In this document: in pieces, positions 26,080-34,149 of the stretch
How the letters are laid out: each line of letters begins with the position of its first letter
Numbering within the stretch: position 1 is the first letter of the stretch
Assembly (NCBI RefSeq): GCF_015482775.1
Contig: NZ_CP058214.1
Span: forward strand, 1,940,272-2,004,271
Direction: 5' to 3'
Length of the DNA: 64,000 nucleotides
Source of the DNA: Kaustia mangrovi
Lineage (GTDB): Bacteria > Pseudomonadota > Alphaproteobacteria > Rhizobiales > Im1
Notes under the pieces: model-generated
Told to the model about the DNA's origin: nothing
What the model saw: the letters and a program-made list of their open reading frames with translations, nothing else
The model's database searches: none
Program-made: the position numbers and the translations under genes

Positions 26080-27392
26080 GTTCCATAGCAATGTCGCCCC
26101 CAATCATCGGTGTGACCGGACTGATCTGCCTGCTTGTCCTGATCGGCCTGCGCGTGCCCGTGGCCATTGCCATGGGCATCGTCGGCATTGTCGGCGGAAC
26201 CGTGCTCAACGGATGGTTCAGCCTCGGCTTCATCCTGGGCTCGCAGCCCTTCGTCACGACGTCCTCCTATGCGCTCTCCGTCATTCCGCTTTTCGTGATG
26301 ATGGGCGCCTTCGCATCGCGCGCCGGCCTCTCCGCCTCGCTGTACCAGTCGCTTCATGCGCTGATCGGCCACTGGCGGGGAGGGCTGGCATCGGCGACCA
26401 TCGGAGCCTGCGCGCTGTTCGGCGCGGTGTGCGGATCGAGCCTGGCCACGGCGGCGACCATGGCCCGCGTCGCCGTGCCGGAGATGACGGAGATCGGGTA
26501 CGACCGGCGGCTGACCTCCGGCGCGCTCGCCGCCGGCGGCACGCTCGGCATCCTCATTCCGCCGTCCATCATCATGGTGATCTACGCCATCCTGACCGAG
26601 CAATCCATCGGGCGGATGTTCCTCGCCGGCATGATACCGGGCCTCCTTGCCGCCGCGCTCTATATGGCGGCCGTCTATACAACCGTAAGGCTCCGGCCCT
26701 CCTGGGCACCGCGTACCGGGCGCCCCGACCGCATCGAGTTCGCCGCCGCGATCCGCCAGATGTTCCCGATCCTGGTCCTGTTCGGCGTGATCATGGGCGG
26801 CATCTATGCCGGCGTCTTCTCGCCGACCGAGGCGGCGGGCGTCGGCGCGTTCGGCGCGGCGGCGCTGGCCTGGGCGCGCGGACGGCTGACGGCCCGCGTG
26901 ATCTACGAGGCGCTTCTGGAGACAGCGGCCACGACCGGCATGCTCTTCATGATCCTGATCGGAACGTCGGTGCTGCAGTTCTTCATCGAGACGTCGACGC
27001 TGCCGCGTGTCATCGTCGACTGGATCGACGCGCTGGGCATGCCGCCCATCGGGGTGATCGTCACGATTCTCGCGATCTACGTGGTTCTCGGCTGCTTCCT
27101 GGACAGCCTGTCCATGATGCTGATCACCCTGCCGCTCGTCTTTCCGATGGTCACGGCCCTGGGGTACGATCCGATCTGGTTTGGCGTTCTCGTCGTCTCC
27201 GTCGTCGAGATCGGGCTAATCACGCCGCCACTCGGCATGAACCTCTATGTGATCACCGCATCGGTCGACAGGCTGCGCTTCGAAACGGTCGCCGCCGGCG
27301 TCATGCCGTTCCTGCTCGCCGACGCGATCCGGCTGGCCCTGCTCGTCTCGATTCCCGCCCTGTCTCTGGCGCTGCCGGCCTGGCTCATGTGA
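26076..27392 (+). CDS. dctM: TRAP transporter large permease (DctM family)
   Basis: A 438-residue, 12-segment membrane protein. The GTG at 26076 overlaps the dctQ stop; an in-frame ATG at 26091 is an alternative. DctM signatures include CGSSLATAATMARVAVPEM, LGILIPPSIIMVIYAILTE, LGCFLDSLSMMLITLPLVFP and ITPPLGMNLYVITASV. It completes the lyase-ligase-dctPQM operon. No obvious terminator is visible in the 34 bases before the convergent small gene. Confidence 0.93.
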   Translation: MSSIAMSPPIIGVTGLICLLVLIGLRVPVAIAMGIVGIVGGTVLNGWFSLGFILGSQPFVTTSSYALSVIPLFVMMGAFASRAGLSASLYQSLHALIGHWRGGLASATIGACALFGAVCGSSLATAATMARVAVPEMTEIGYDRRLTSGALAAGGTLGILIPPSIIMVIYAILTEQSIGRMFLAGMIPGLLAAALYMAAVYTTVRLRPSWAPRTGRPDRIEFAAAIRQMFPILVLFGVIMGGIYAGVFSPTEAAGVGAFGAAALAWARGRLTARVIYEALLETAATTGMLFMILIGTSVLQFFIETSTLPRVIVDWIDALGMPPIGVIVTILAIYVVLGCFLDSLSMMLITLPLVFPMVTALGYDPIWFGVLVVSVVEIGLITPPLGMNLYVITASVDRLRFETVAAGVMPFLLADAIRLALLVSIPALSLALPAWLM

Positions 27393-27426
27393 GCCTGGCC
27401 GCGCAGCATACGAGGCGCTGGACGCC

Positions 27427-28029
27427 TCAATAGCATCCGTAATAGCGCATGCAGCCGCGATAGTCGGGGTTGTTGTAGCCCCAGTTCTCCACGCACCGCC
27501 TGTGCCAGTATGCGCAGCGGTCATTGTAGCGCGGCGCCGGCGTGCCCCAGTACGGAGCGTTCCAGTAGAAGGGCGACCACCAGGGGAAGGCATACCACCA
27601 GCCGCCGTAATAGTAGCGATAGTTCTTGCGGCGATGCTTGTATCTCGGACCGTGACGGTGCCGGTCGTAATGGTGCCGGCGCGGCGGCCTGTGATGCCAG
27701 TCGCCACGCGGACGCCGGCGGTCGCCGTGCCAGCGCGGACGGCTGCGCTGCCAGCGCGACCGGTCGCCACCCCGGTCGTTGCCCCGCCAGTGAGACCCAC
27801 CACGGCGCCATTGGCGCGAGCCACGGCCTTCTCCGCGATGGAACGACCTCTTGCCGCCATCCCTGGCGAGGAGAACCGGCGCATCCGCCTGGACTGTTTG
27901 CCCGTGGGTTGTGCCAGCCACAGCGGGTAGGGACGCCGCGGCGGCGACACTTGCGAACGCTCCGGCAGCGGTCACCGCCAGAAGGACGGCACCGCCCACC
28001 CCGGCAAGCATACTGAGAACGGCTTTCAT
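27427..28029 (-). CDS. Small exported His/Arg/aromatic-rich protein of unknown function
   Basis: Starting at MKAVLSMLAGVGGAVLL (ATG at 28029, GAGGAGAAAAGG upstream) gives 200 residues with a signal peptide ending near ASVAAAAS. The middle is extremely basic with His clusters (WHHRPPRRHHYDRHRHG). The C-terminus is Tyr/Trp-rich with four Cys, in CAYWHRRC and GCMRYYGC. The pattern recalls BA14K-like alphaproteobacterial envelope proteins but the match is loose. It sits 83 bases after an LTXXQ/Spy-like gene on the same strand. Metal binding or association with anionic envelope polymers would fit the composition. Function is not known. Confidence 0.65.
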   Translation of the reverse strand: MKAVLSMLAGVGGAVLLAVTAAGAFASVAAAASLPAVAGTTHGQTVQADAPVLLARDGGKRSFHRGEGRGSRQWRRGGSHWRGNDRGGDRSRWQRSRPRWHGDRRRPRGDWHHRPPRRHHYDRHRHGPRYKHRRKNYRYYYGGWWYAFPWWSPFYWNAPYWGTPAPRYNDRCAYWHRRCVENWGYNNPDYRGCMRYYGCY

Positions 28030-28112
28030 ACCTTTTCTCCTCGCTCCCGCCGGCACAGGCTAAAACCCGTATCACCGGCGGGTTACGCGGGCAGGAGGAC
28101 AATCGCGTCCCG

Positions 28113-28718
28113 TCACTGCGGCATCATCATGCCGCCGCCACGTTGCATGCCCATGCCTCTGCCCCGTCCCATACCTCTGCCTGGGCCCATGCCCATACCC
28201 ATGCCCATCATCGGGAGAACGACCTGGTCGGCCTGCTCCTTCTGCTTGTCGTCGAGCACGGCGTAGAGCTGGTCCACGGCGCCCTTGAGGTCCTTCATTT
28301 GCGCGAGACGAGCCTCCATGTGACCCAGACGGAAGTCGAGCCGGTCCGGCAGCGACATCTTGAAGATCTCGCCGTCGCGCATCTGCATCATCATCTGGGT
28401 CATCATCTCGTTGCGGCTCTGCGCGGTCTCGCGGAGGGTCTTGGCGAAGGTGTCCCACTGGGCCTCCTGCGCGTCCGTGATCGCGAGCTCCGCCTTCATG
28501 AAGGCGAGCCGCCCGTCGATCCGGTCGAGCATCATGCCGGACCCGTACCCCATCATCGGACCACCCATGCCCCTATGGCCCATCATGTGATGCATGCCGT
28601 AGCCGGGCCACCAGCCATAGCCGTCGGTATCGTCGTCATCGGCAAGCGCGGAACCGCCGACCCCTAGCGCAATCACGGCGGCGGCGAGGAGTGTCGTGGG
28701 AATCTTCCTGTTCGACAT
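28113..28718 (-). CDS. LTXXQ (Spy/CpxP-like) periplasmic protein, Met-rich
   Basis: Starting at MSNRKIPTTLLAAAVIAL (ATG at 28718, AGGAG upstream) gives 201 residues with a signal peptide cleaved near SALA. The central helical part contains LAITDAQEAQWDTFAKTLRE, the LTXXQ-type motif of Spy/CpxP relatives, and a second helix pair around LPDRLDFRLGHMEARLAQ. Both flanks are unusually rich in Met, His and Gly: MHHMMGHRGMGG near the N-terminus and a Met-Gly tail ending GGGMMMPQ. Such Met/His clusters often bind Cu(I) or related metals. A periplasmic chaperone or metal-stress role is likely; an FNR-type box lies upstream. Confidence 0.8.
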   Translation of the reverse strand: MSNRKIPTTLLAAAVIALGVGGSALADDDDTDGYGWWPGYGMHHMMGHRGMGGPMMGYGSGMMLDRIDGRLAFMKAELAITDAQEAQWDTFAKTLRETAQSRNEMMTQMMMQMRDGEIFKMSLPDRLDFRLGHMEARLAQMKDLKGAVDQLYAVLDDKQKEQADQVVLPMMGMGMGMGPGRGMGRGRGMGMQRGGGMMMPQ

Positions 28719-28795
28719 TGGCTTGCTCCTGTCGGTTCCACGTCGCATAGCAACGACCTGACAGGAATTATGGCCCCTCGGGGCGGGGGAGCTGT

Positions 28796-28809
28796 TTGAT
28801 CCACGTCAA
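28796..28809 (-). promoter_or_regulatory. FNR/FnrL-type box upstream of the LTXXQ gene
   Basis: TTGATCCACGTCAA fits the FNR-family pattern TTGAY-N4-RTCAA. It is centred about 84 bases upstream of the LTXXQ start and lies between that gene and the end of the isochorismatase-like gene. It could activate or repress the small envelope operon according to oxygen supply. Confidence 0.45.
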
Positions 28810-28835
28810 GCAGCCGGACCGCAAGGGACGGCCGT

Positions 28836-29513
28836 TCAGGAATAACGCGCGATCACCTCGTCCGTTCCCGCGACGTCGCCGAAGAACAGGTGAAAGTTCA
28901 CCAGTGCCGCCTCGTGCTCGTCGTCGCGCAGCGTGGCGTTGGCGTCGTGCACCATGGTCGTGCGGTAGTTCAGCATCATGGCGTCGCGCGCGGTGGACTC
29001 GCAGCACGCATTGGTCATGGTGCCGGCGACCAGCACCGCCTCGACGCCCTTTCCCCTCAACGTCGCGTCGAGATCGGAAGCGCCCTGGATGAAGGCGCTG
29101 TAGCGTGTCTTGCCGACGACGAGGTCGCCGCCGCGCACATCGAGCTCCGGCCAGAGGGCGGAGCCGGGCGCATCCTCGGCGAGCGCCGCGCAGCGCGCCT
29201 CGAAGCCCTCCCGGGTCATCAGTTCGTGGTGGAAATGCGGGATCGTGTCGAGCGCATCCTGCGTGAACAGCGTGCGAATCCACACGACGAGCCCGCCGGC
29301 ATCGCGCAGGCTCCCGGCCAGGCGGTTGACATTCGCGACGATGGCGCGCGCTTTCGGCACCTCCGCACGCGAGCCCGGCGCCATGAAGTAGTTCTGCATG
29401 TCGACCACCACCAGCGCGGTGGCCGAAGCCGGCACCTCCCCATGGGCCGAAGCCCGCCCCTGACGCGCGACCACACGGTCGATCGCCCAATCCGGCATCG
29501 TAAAATTGTGCAT
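28836..29513 (-). CDS. Isochorismatase-family cysteine hydrolase
   Basis: Taking the second of two adjacent ATGs (29513; GAGGG upstream) gives 225 residues. The catalytic triad is visible: D38 (ALVVVDMQNYF), K135 (VVGKTRYSAF) and C170 (GTMTNACCESTARDA), with the usual cis-peptide region before the Cys. The family hydrolyses amides and ureides (nicotinamide, N-carbamoylsarcosine, biuret, peroxyureidoacrylate) or isochorismate. The divergent neighbour is an ABC importer of the SsuA/NMT1 type, sharing a GntR-like operator with it, so a nitrogen-rich imported amide is the best guess. Exact substrate is not determined. Confidence 0.87.
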   Translation of the reverse strand: MHNFTMPDWAIDRVVARQGRASAHGEVPASATALVVVDMQNYFMAPGSRAEVPKARAIVANVNRLAGSLRDAGGLVVWIRTLFTQDALDTIPHFHHELMTREGFEARCAALAEDAPGSALWPELDVRGGDLVVGKTRYSAFIQGASDLDATLRGKGVEAVLVAGTMTNACCESTARDAMMLNYRTTMVHDANATLRDDEHEAALVNFHLFFGDVAGTDEVIARYS

Positions 29514-29571
29514 CATGCCCTCTTTTTGTGCACGAAATGTCCCTGAATTCCGCGGATCATCGGACTTGCTT

Positions 29572-29590
29572 TTTGTATACAGTGGACAAA
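29572..29590. promoter_or_regulatory. GntR operator copy 1
   Basis: TTTGTATACAGTGGACAAA matches 17 of 19 positions of the perfect palindrome at 32567. It lies in the divergent promoter of the hydrolase (start 29513) and the ABC importer (start 29687). Confidence 0.65.
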
Positions 29591-29686
29591 TACGATTCAA
29601 TGCAAATGGCACGGCCCTTGCTGTGTCGGAGGCGACCGCATCCGCCCGTCCGGCACCTCCGGACCGAAGACAAGGGGTTTCGTCAA

Positions 29687-30682
29687 ATGCACGTCGTCCG
29701 ATCAGCCATCCTCACCTGCATGATGCTTGCCATGCTCGCCGCACCGGGTTCCGCGGACGAGCCCACGAAGATCAGGTTCATGGAGGTCATCCACTCGCTG
29801 TTCTATTCCCCGCTCTATGTCGCCGACGGCAAGGGCTTCTTCGAGGAGGAGGGGATCGACTTCGATTTCGTCGCCGCCCAGGGCAGCGACAAGGCGACCG
29901 CCGCACTCCTGTCGGGGGCGGCCGATATCGTGCTGGTGGGCCCGGAGACCTCGATCTACATCCAGAACGGCCAGTCGCCGGAGAAGATCAAGATTTTCTC
30001 CGGCCTTACCGCTACGGACGGTTCGTTCCTCGTGAGCCGGGAGAAGGTGGAGGACTTCGACTGGCAGATGCTGAAGGGCAAGACGGTGCTCGGCTGGCGC
30101 AAGGGCTCATCGCCCGCCCTCTATCTGGAGGCCATCCTGCGCGATCACGGGCTCGACCCGGAAACGGACGTCGACATCGTCACCCATATCGCGATCCCCG
30201 CGCGCGTCGGCGCCTTCATGGCGGGCCAGGGCGATTTCGGCACCTATTTCGAACCGGACGTGACGGCCATCGAGCAGGCGGGCAAGGGCTATCCCGTGCT
30301 CAATGTCGGCAACGCGCTCGGCAAGATCGACTACACGGTCTTCGCCGCCACCGACAGCTACATCGCCGAGAATCCCGGGATCGTCCAGGGCTTCACCAAT
30401 GCCATCGCGAAGGCGCAGCAATGGGTCCGGGCGGCCGATCCCGAGTCGGTCGCGACCGTGCTCGCCCCCTATTTCCCCGGCGTGTCGGAGGAGGTGATCG
30501 CCGCCACGGTCACACGCCATCGCGACGCCGGCATATGGAAGACGAGCCCGCTCGTCACGCCGGAGGCCATCGAGGCGCTCCAGGAGCTGCTCATCGCCTC
30601 GGGCATCCTGAAACCCGACGAGACGGTCGCCTATGAGAGCGTGGTCGACGCCTCCTTCGCCGGCGCCGTGCCGGGCGAGTGA
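29687..30682 (+). CDS. ABC transporter substrate-binding protein, SsuA/NMT1 family
   Basis: The ATG at 29687 opens a 331-residue protein with a signal peptide (MHVVRSAILTCMMLAMLAAP, cleavage near GSA). The mature part begins with a family-typical IRFMEVIHSLFYSPLYVADGKGFFEEEGIDF and contains GAADIVLVGPETSIY and KGKTVLGWRKGSSPALYLE. This fold binds small anions or heterocycles such as sulfonates, pyrimidines, riboflavin or thiamine precursors. It heads an operon with the ATPase and permease, facing the cysteine hydrolase. Substrate is inferred only broadly as an amide-containing compound. Confidence 0.87.
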   Translation: MHVVRSAILTCMMLAMLAAPGSADEPTKIRFMEVIHSLFYSPLYVADGKGFFEEEGIDFDFVAAQGSDKATAALLSGAADIVLVGPETSIYIQNGQSPEKIKIFSGLTATDGSFLVSREKVEDFDWQMLKGKTVLGWRKGSSPALYLEAILRDHGLDPETDVDIVTHIAIPARVGAFMAGQGDFGTYFEPDVTAIEQAGKGYPVLNVGNALGKIDYTVFAATDSYIAENPGIVQGFTNAIAKAQQWVRAADPESVATVLAPYFPGVSEEVIAATVTRHRDAGIWKTSPLVTPEAIEALQELLIASGILKPDETVAYESVVDASFAGAVPGE

Positions 30683-30729
30683 GCGATGGGCGCACACCGC
30701 AAGACCCGCAACCGCTCAAGGAGGCTGCC

Positions 30730-31512
30730 ATGAGCACGCCCAAGATCGAGTTCCGCCATGTGGGGCTGCACTATTTCGGCCCGCAGGGAGAGACAGAGGC
30801 CCTGCGCGACATCGGCTTCGCTGTCGAGGAGGGCGAGTTCGTCAGCATCGTCGGCCAGTCGGGCTGCGGCAAGAGCACCCTTCTGTCGCTCCTGTGCGGA
30901 CTCATCCGACCGACATCGGGCGAGGTGCTGATCGATGGCGAGCCGGTCACGGCCCCCTCGCCCTCGGTCGGATTCATGCTGCAGCAGGACAGCCTGTTCG
31001 AATGGCGGACCATTCTGGAGAACGCCGTTCTCGGGCCGGAAATCCGCGGCGGCGACATGCGCGCGGCCCGGGCGCGGGCGGAAACGCTGCTTAGGCGCTA
31101 CGGTCTCGAGGAGTTCAAGCACCACCGCCCCGACCAGCTTTCCGGCGGTATGCGCCAGCGCGCGGCGCTGGCCCGCACCATGTGCCTCGAGCCCGACATC
31201 CTCCTCCTCGACGAGCCGTTCTCCGCCCTCGACTTCCAGACCCGGCTGTCGATCGCCGACGAGATCGGCAACATCATCCGACGGGAGGGCAAGACCGCCA
31301 TCCTCGTCACCCACGACATCCCGGAGGCCATTGCCATGGCCGACCGGGTGATCGTGCTGAGCCGCAGGCCGGGCCGGGTAAAGGCGGTTCATTCGATCTC
31401 CTTCCCGAGCGCGGGCGGCGAACGCCCGTCCGCCTTCAAGGCCCGCGACGCGGAGGAATTCTCTCAACTCTTCAAGACCGTATGGGGGGAGCTCGAAGTC
31501 CATGTCGAGTAA
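30730..31512 (+). CDS. ABC transporter ATPase, SsuB/NrtD family
   Basis: The ATG at 30730 has a GGAGG upstream and gives 260 residues. Walker A is GQSGCGKSTLL, the Q-loop is in FMLQQDSLFEW, the signature is LSGGMRQRAALARTM, Walker B is ILLLDEPFSALD and the switch His is in ILVTHDIPEA. It energises import with the adjacent permease. Its 3' end overlaps the permease start by 11 bases. Confidence 0.93.
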   Translation: MSTPKIEFRHVGLHYFGPQGETEALRDIGFAVEEGEFVSIVGQSGCGKSTLLSLLCGLIRPTSGEVLIDGEPVTAPSPSVGFMLQQDSLFEWRTILENAVLGPEIRGGDMRAARARAETLLRRYGLEEFKHHRPDQLSGGMRQRAALARTMCLEPDILLLDEPFSALDFQTRLSIADEIGNIIRREGKTAILVTHDIPEAIAMADRVIVLSRRPGRVKAVHSISFPSAGGERPSAFKARDAEEFSQLFKTVWGELEVHVE

Positions 31513-32362
31513 CACGGCAACCATGACCGAAACCGCGACAGACACGGACGGCGTGGCGGCGCGACGGCCCGCGAGCCCCGCCTATCGGGCCTGGCTCGCC
31601 CGGCAGCGCCGCGACAGGCGGATGGTTCTCGCCACCCAGATCGGTCTCGTCGTGCTCTTTCTCGCCCTGTGGGAGCTCGCGCCCCGCATGCACTGGGTCA
31701 ACCCGATGCTGACGAGCTATCCCAGCGCGGTGTGGACAGGCTTCGTCGAGCTCGTCCGGGACGGCAATCTGGGCTTCCACGTCGCGGTCACCATGATCGA
31801 GGTCGTGGCGAGCTTCGCCATCGCCATGGCGCTCGGCACCGCCGTCGCGGTGGCACTGTGGATGTTCCCGCTGGCCGAGCGCGTGCTCGACCCGTTCCTC
31901 GTGCTCATGAACGCCCTGCCGAAGATCGCACTGGTGCCGATCTTCTATATCTGGCTGGGGCCGGAAGGGTCGATCTACGCGGTGGCCGTCGCGGTCGCCG
32001 TCTTCATCACGATCCTGATGCTCTATACGGGCTTCCGCCAGACCGACGCCAACAAAATCAAGCTCGCCCGCACATTCGGTGCCGCGCGCCGCCAGGTCCT
32101 CCGGAAGGTGGTGCTGCCGGGCAACGTCCACACCTTCGTCGCCACGCTCAAGGCCAATGTGGGGCTCGCCCTCGTCGGCGTGATCGTAGGCGAGTTCCAG
32201 GCGTCCAAGGCGGGCCTCGGCTATCTCATCGTCTATGGCAGCCAAATCTTCCGGATGGACATGGTGATGGCGACGATCGTCATTCTGGGCATCATCTCGC
32301 TGGTCATCTATGCCGGCATCCAGAGGCTCGACACGACGCTCTCGCGCGGCCATCGCGGCTGA
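31502..32362 (+). CDS. ABC transporter permease, SsuC/NrtB family
   Basis: A 286-residue permease with a 40-residue polar N-terminus followed by about six membrane segments. The coupling EAA-like loop for the ATPase reads KLARTFGAARRQVLRKVVLPG, and the last part (VGEFQASKAGLGYLIVYGSQIF) is characteristic of SsuC-type permeases. It completes a standard importer with the upstream receptor and ATPase genes. Confidence 0.92.
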   Translation: MSSNTATMTETATDTDGVAARRPASPAYRAWLARQRRDRRMVLATQIGLVVLFLALWELAPRMHWVNPMLTSYPSAVWTGFVELVRDGNLGFHVAVTMIEVVASFAIAMALGTAVAVALWMFPLAERVLDPFLVLMNALPKIALVPIFYIWLGPEGSIYAVAVAVAVFITILMLYTGFRQTDANKIKLARTFGAARRQVLRKVVLPGNVHTFVATLKANVGLALVGVIVGEFQASKAGLGYLIVYGSQIFRMDMVMATIVILGIISLVIYAGIQRLDTTLSRGHRG

Positions 32363-32621
32363 CAACGTCCCCGGAGAGTGCCGTCCGTCAGGGCACCGGC
32401 CACGGCCGGCCGCATCTCCGGGGCAGTCACCCGCTGACAGCCCGGCCCGCCGGCAAGACCGGCGAGAACCCACATGCCCCGTGCCACCCCACGCCTCATA
32501 CGGCATATCTCACGCAGGACCCGGCCTGCCGGCAGCGATACCACACAAGGGATATTGGCAGATTTATTTGTATACAGTATACAAATATCGAATCCCGGAA
32601 TCTGACTTCGAATAGCGCCAG
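32363..32621. promoter_or_regulatory. Intergenic region with a perfect GntR-type operator (32567-32585)
   Basis: The 259 bases before the TauE/SafE gene hold no gene. The sequence TTTGTATACAGTATACAAA is a perfect palindrome around a central A; including flanks, each arm is 10 bases (32566-32575 and 32577-32586). It lies 36 bases upstream of the TauE/SafE ATG, where a bound repressor would block transcription. Confidence 0.7.
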
Positions 32622-33362
32622 ATGACAGATCTGACAATGATCATTCCGCTAACGGAATGGATAGCGGCGAGCCTTCTCATTGCCGTCAGCGCATGCCTCC
32701 AGGGCGTCAGCGGCATCGGCTTCGGCATGGTCGCCGCGCCGATCCTCGCCATCGTCCATCCCGAGCTCGTGCCGGGGCCGATGCTGTTTCTGGGCCTCGT
32801 CATCGCCGTCATGGCCGTGCTGCGCGAGCCGGCCGATCTCGACCGCAGGGGCCTGGCCTTCGCACTCGCCGGCCGACTGCCGACCTCGATCCTCGCCGCA
32901 ATCCTGATCGGCGTCCTGCCGGTCAAGGCGCTGGGCATCGTCTTCGCCGCGATCATCCTCGGCGGCGTGGCGCTCAGCCTTGCCAGGGTGCCGCTCGGTC
33001 CGACGCCCGGAACCCTCCTCGGCGCAGGGCTCCTGTCGGGTTTCATGGGCACCATCACGTCGGTCGGCCTGCCGCCGGTCGCACTGGTCTATCAGGGCGT
33101 GCCGGCGTCGACGCTGCGCGCGACCATTGGCGGCTACCTCGCCATCGGCACCGTCATCTCCATCGCGGCGCTGGCCACGGTCGGCCGGTTCGGTGTCCAC
33201 GACATGGCGCTCGGCCTGTGGCTCGTCGTTCCGATGTCGCTCGGTTTCTGGGTCTCCACGCCGCTGGCCCGGCGCATGCCGCAGCGCATGGTGCGCATGG
33301 CCGTTCTCGGCCTGTCGGCAACCGCCGCACTCATCCTGCTCGCCCGGCAGTTCGCGGCCTGA
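32622..33362 (+). CDS. TauE/SafE-family sulfite/organic-anion permease
   Basis: A 246-residue membrane protein with about eight hydrophobic segments and the two TauE/SafE repeats: SACLQGVSGIGFGMVAAPIL near residue 25 and GFMGTITSVGLPPVALVYQG near 145. Members export or import sulfite, sulfoacetate or other small anions. It follows the ABC importer and is preceded by the best copy of the GntR operator, so it belongs to the same regulon. It may export an inorganic or carboxylate by-product of the imported compound. Confidence 0.87.
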   Translation: MTDLTMIIPLTEWIAASLLIAVSACLQGVSGIGFGMVAAPILAIVHPELVPGPMLFLGLVIAVMAVLREPADLDRRGLAFALAGRLPTSILAAILIGVLPVKALGIVFAAIILGGVALSLARVPLGPTPGTLLGAGLLSGFMGTITSVGLPPVALVYQGVPASTLRATIGGYLAIGTVISIAALATVGRFGVHDMALGLWLVVPMSLGFWVSTPLARRMPQRMVRMAVLGLSATAALILLARQFAA

Positions 33363-33368
33363 AGGGCC

Positions 33369-34061
33369 CTATCCCTCGCCGTTCCGCACGCCCTCGCCGG
33401 GGAGCTGCGCCTCGCCCGCGCCGATCACATGCTCCATGGCGAGCCGGGCGGCGCGATCCTCGTCGCCCTCGATGATCGCCTTGAGAATGCTCGCATGCTC
33501 GTCCCAGTTCTGCTTCTGGCGCTCGGGATCGGCGGGCGAGAACAGGAGCGCGCTGCGCACGCGCAGCATGCTCAGCACCTCCGACAGGAGCCGGTTGCTG
33601 CCGGCCTCCGCGAGCGCGTGGTGGAACTGGTCGTTCAGCTCGTTGAGGCTCTTGCCGCGCCCGGCACTGATCGCCGCCTGCCCCTTCTCCAGGATGGCGC
33701 GGGCGCGCTTGAGCACCTGCGGCGTCCTGTGGCGGGCGGCAAGGCGCGCATTGTGCGCCTCCAGGAGCGCGCGGATCTCGATGGCCTCGCGCACCTCCTG
33801 CATGTTCGCATGGGCGACATGGGCCCCCCGGCGGCTCGACACGTCGACGAGCCCCTCAGAGCTCAGCGCGCGGATCGCCTCGCGCACGGGATTGCGCGAC
33901 ACGCCGAATTCCTCCGCCAGCCGGTCCTCGACCAGCCTGTCGCCGGGTTTCAGCCGCCCCTCGACGATCGCGGCGCGGATCTCCTTGCGCACCAGATCGT
34001 GAAGCGGGGCGTGCCCGGCCCCGAGCCGGCCCTTGCCGGAAGATCGACGTGCCCATGCCAT
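33369..34061 (-). CDS. GntR-family regulator, FCD subfamily
   Basis: The ATG at 34061, with GGAGG 10 bases upstream, gives 230 residues. The winged helix contains LHDLVRKEIRAAIVEGRLKPG and GVSRNPVREAIRALSSEGLV; the FCD domain includes LNDQFHHALAEAGSN and WDEHASILKAIIEGD. Three matching operators (29572, 32567 and 34086), the last at this gene's own promoter, make it the likely regulator of the hydrolase, ABC importer and TauE/SafE permease and of itself. It converges on the permease gene with a 6-base gap. Confidence 0.9.
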   Translation of the reverse strand: MAWARRSSGKGRLGAGHAPLHDLVRKEIRAAIVEGRLKPGDRLVEDRLAEEFGVSRNPVREAIRALSSEGLVDVSSRRGAHVAHANMQEVREAIEIRALLEAHNARLAARHRTPQVLKRARAILEKGQAAISAGRGKSLNELNDQFHHALAEAGSNRLLSEVLSMLRVRSALLFSPADPERQKQNWDEHASILKAIIEGDEDRAARLAMEHVIGAGEAQLPGEGVRNGEG

Positions 34062-34085
34062 TCGTGTCTGCCTCCTGTTCCGAAT

Positions 34086-34104
34086 CTCGTATACAGAAGA
34101 CAGG
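34086..34104. promoter_or_regulatory. GntR operator copy 3 (autoregulatory)
   Basis: CTCGTATACAGAAGACAGG keeps the conserved GTATACAG half and the distal ACA of the palindrome at 32567. It lies 25 bases upstream of the gntR ATG at 34061 and 46 bases from the BKACE stop. Confidence 0.5.
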
Positions 34105-34149
34105 GGCGTTTGTCGCCTGCCGGACCGCAAGAGGCCCGCTTCGTGCCGG

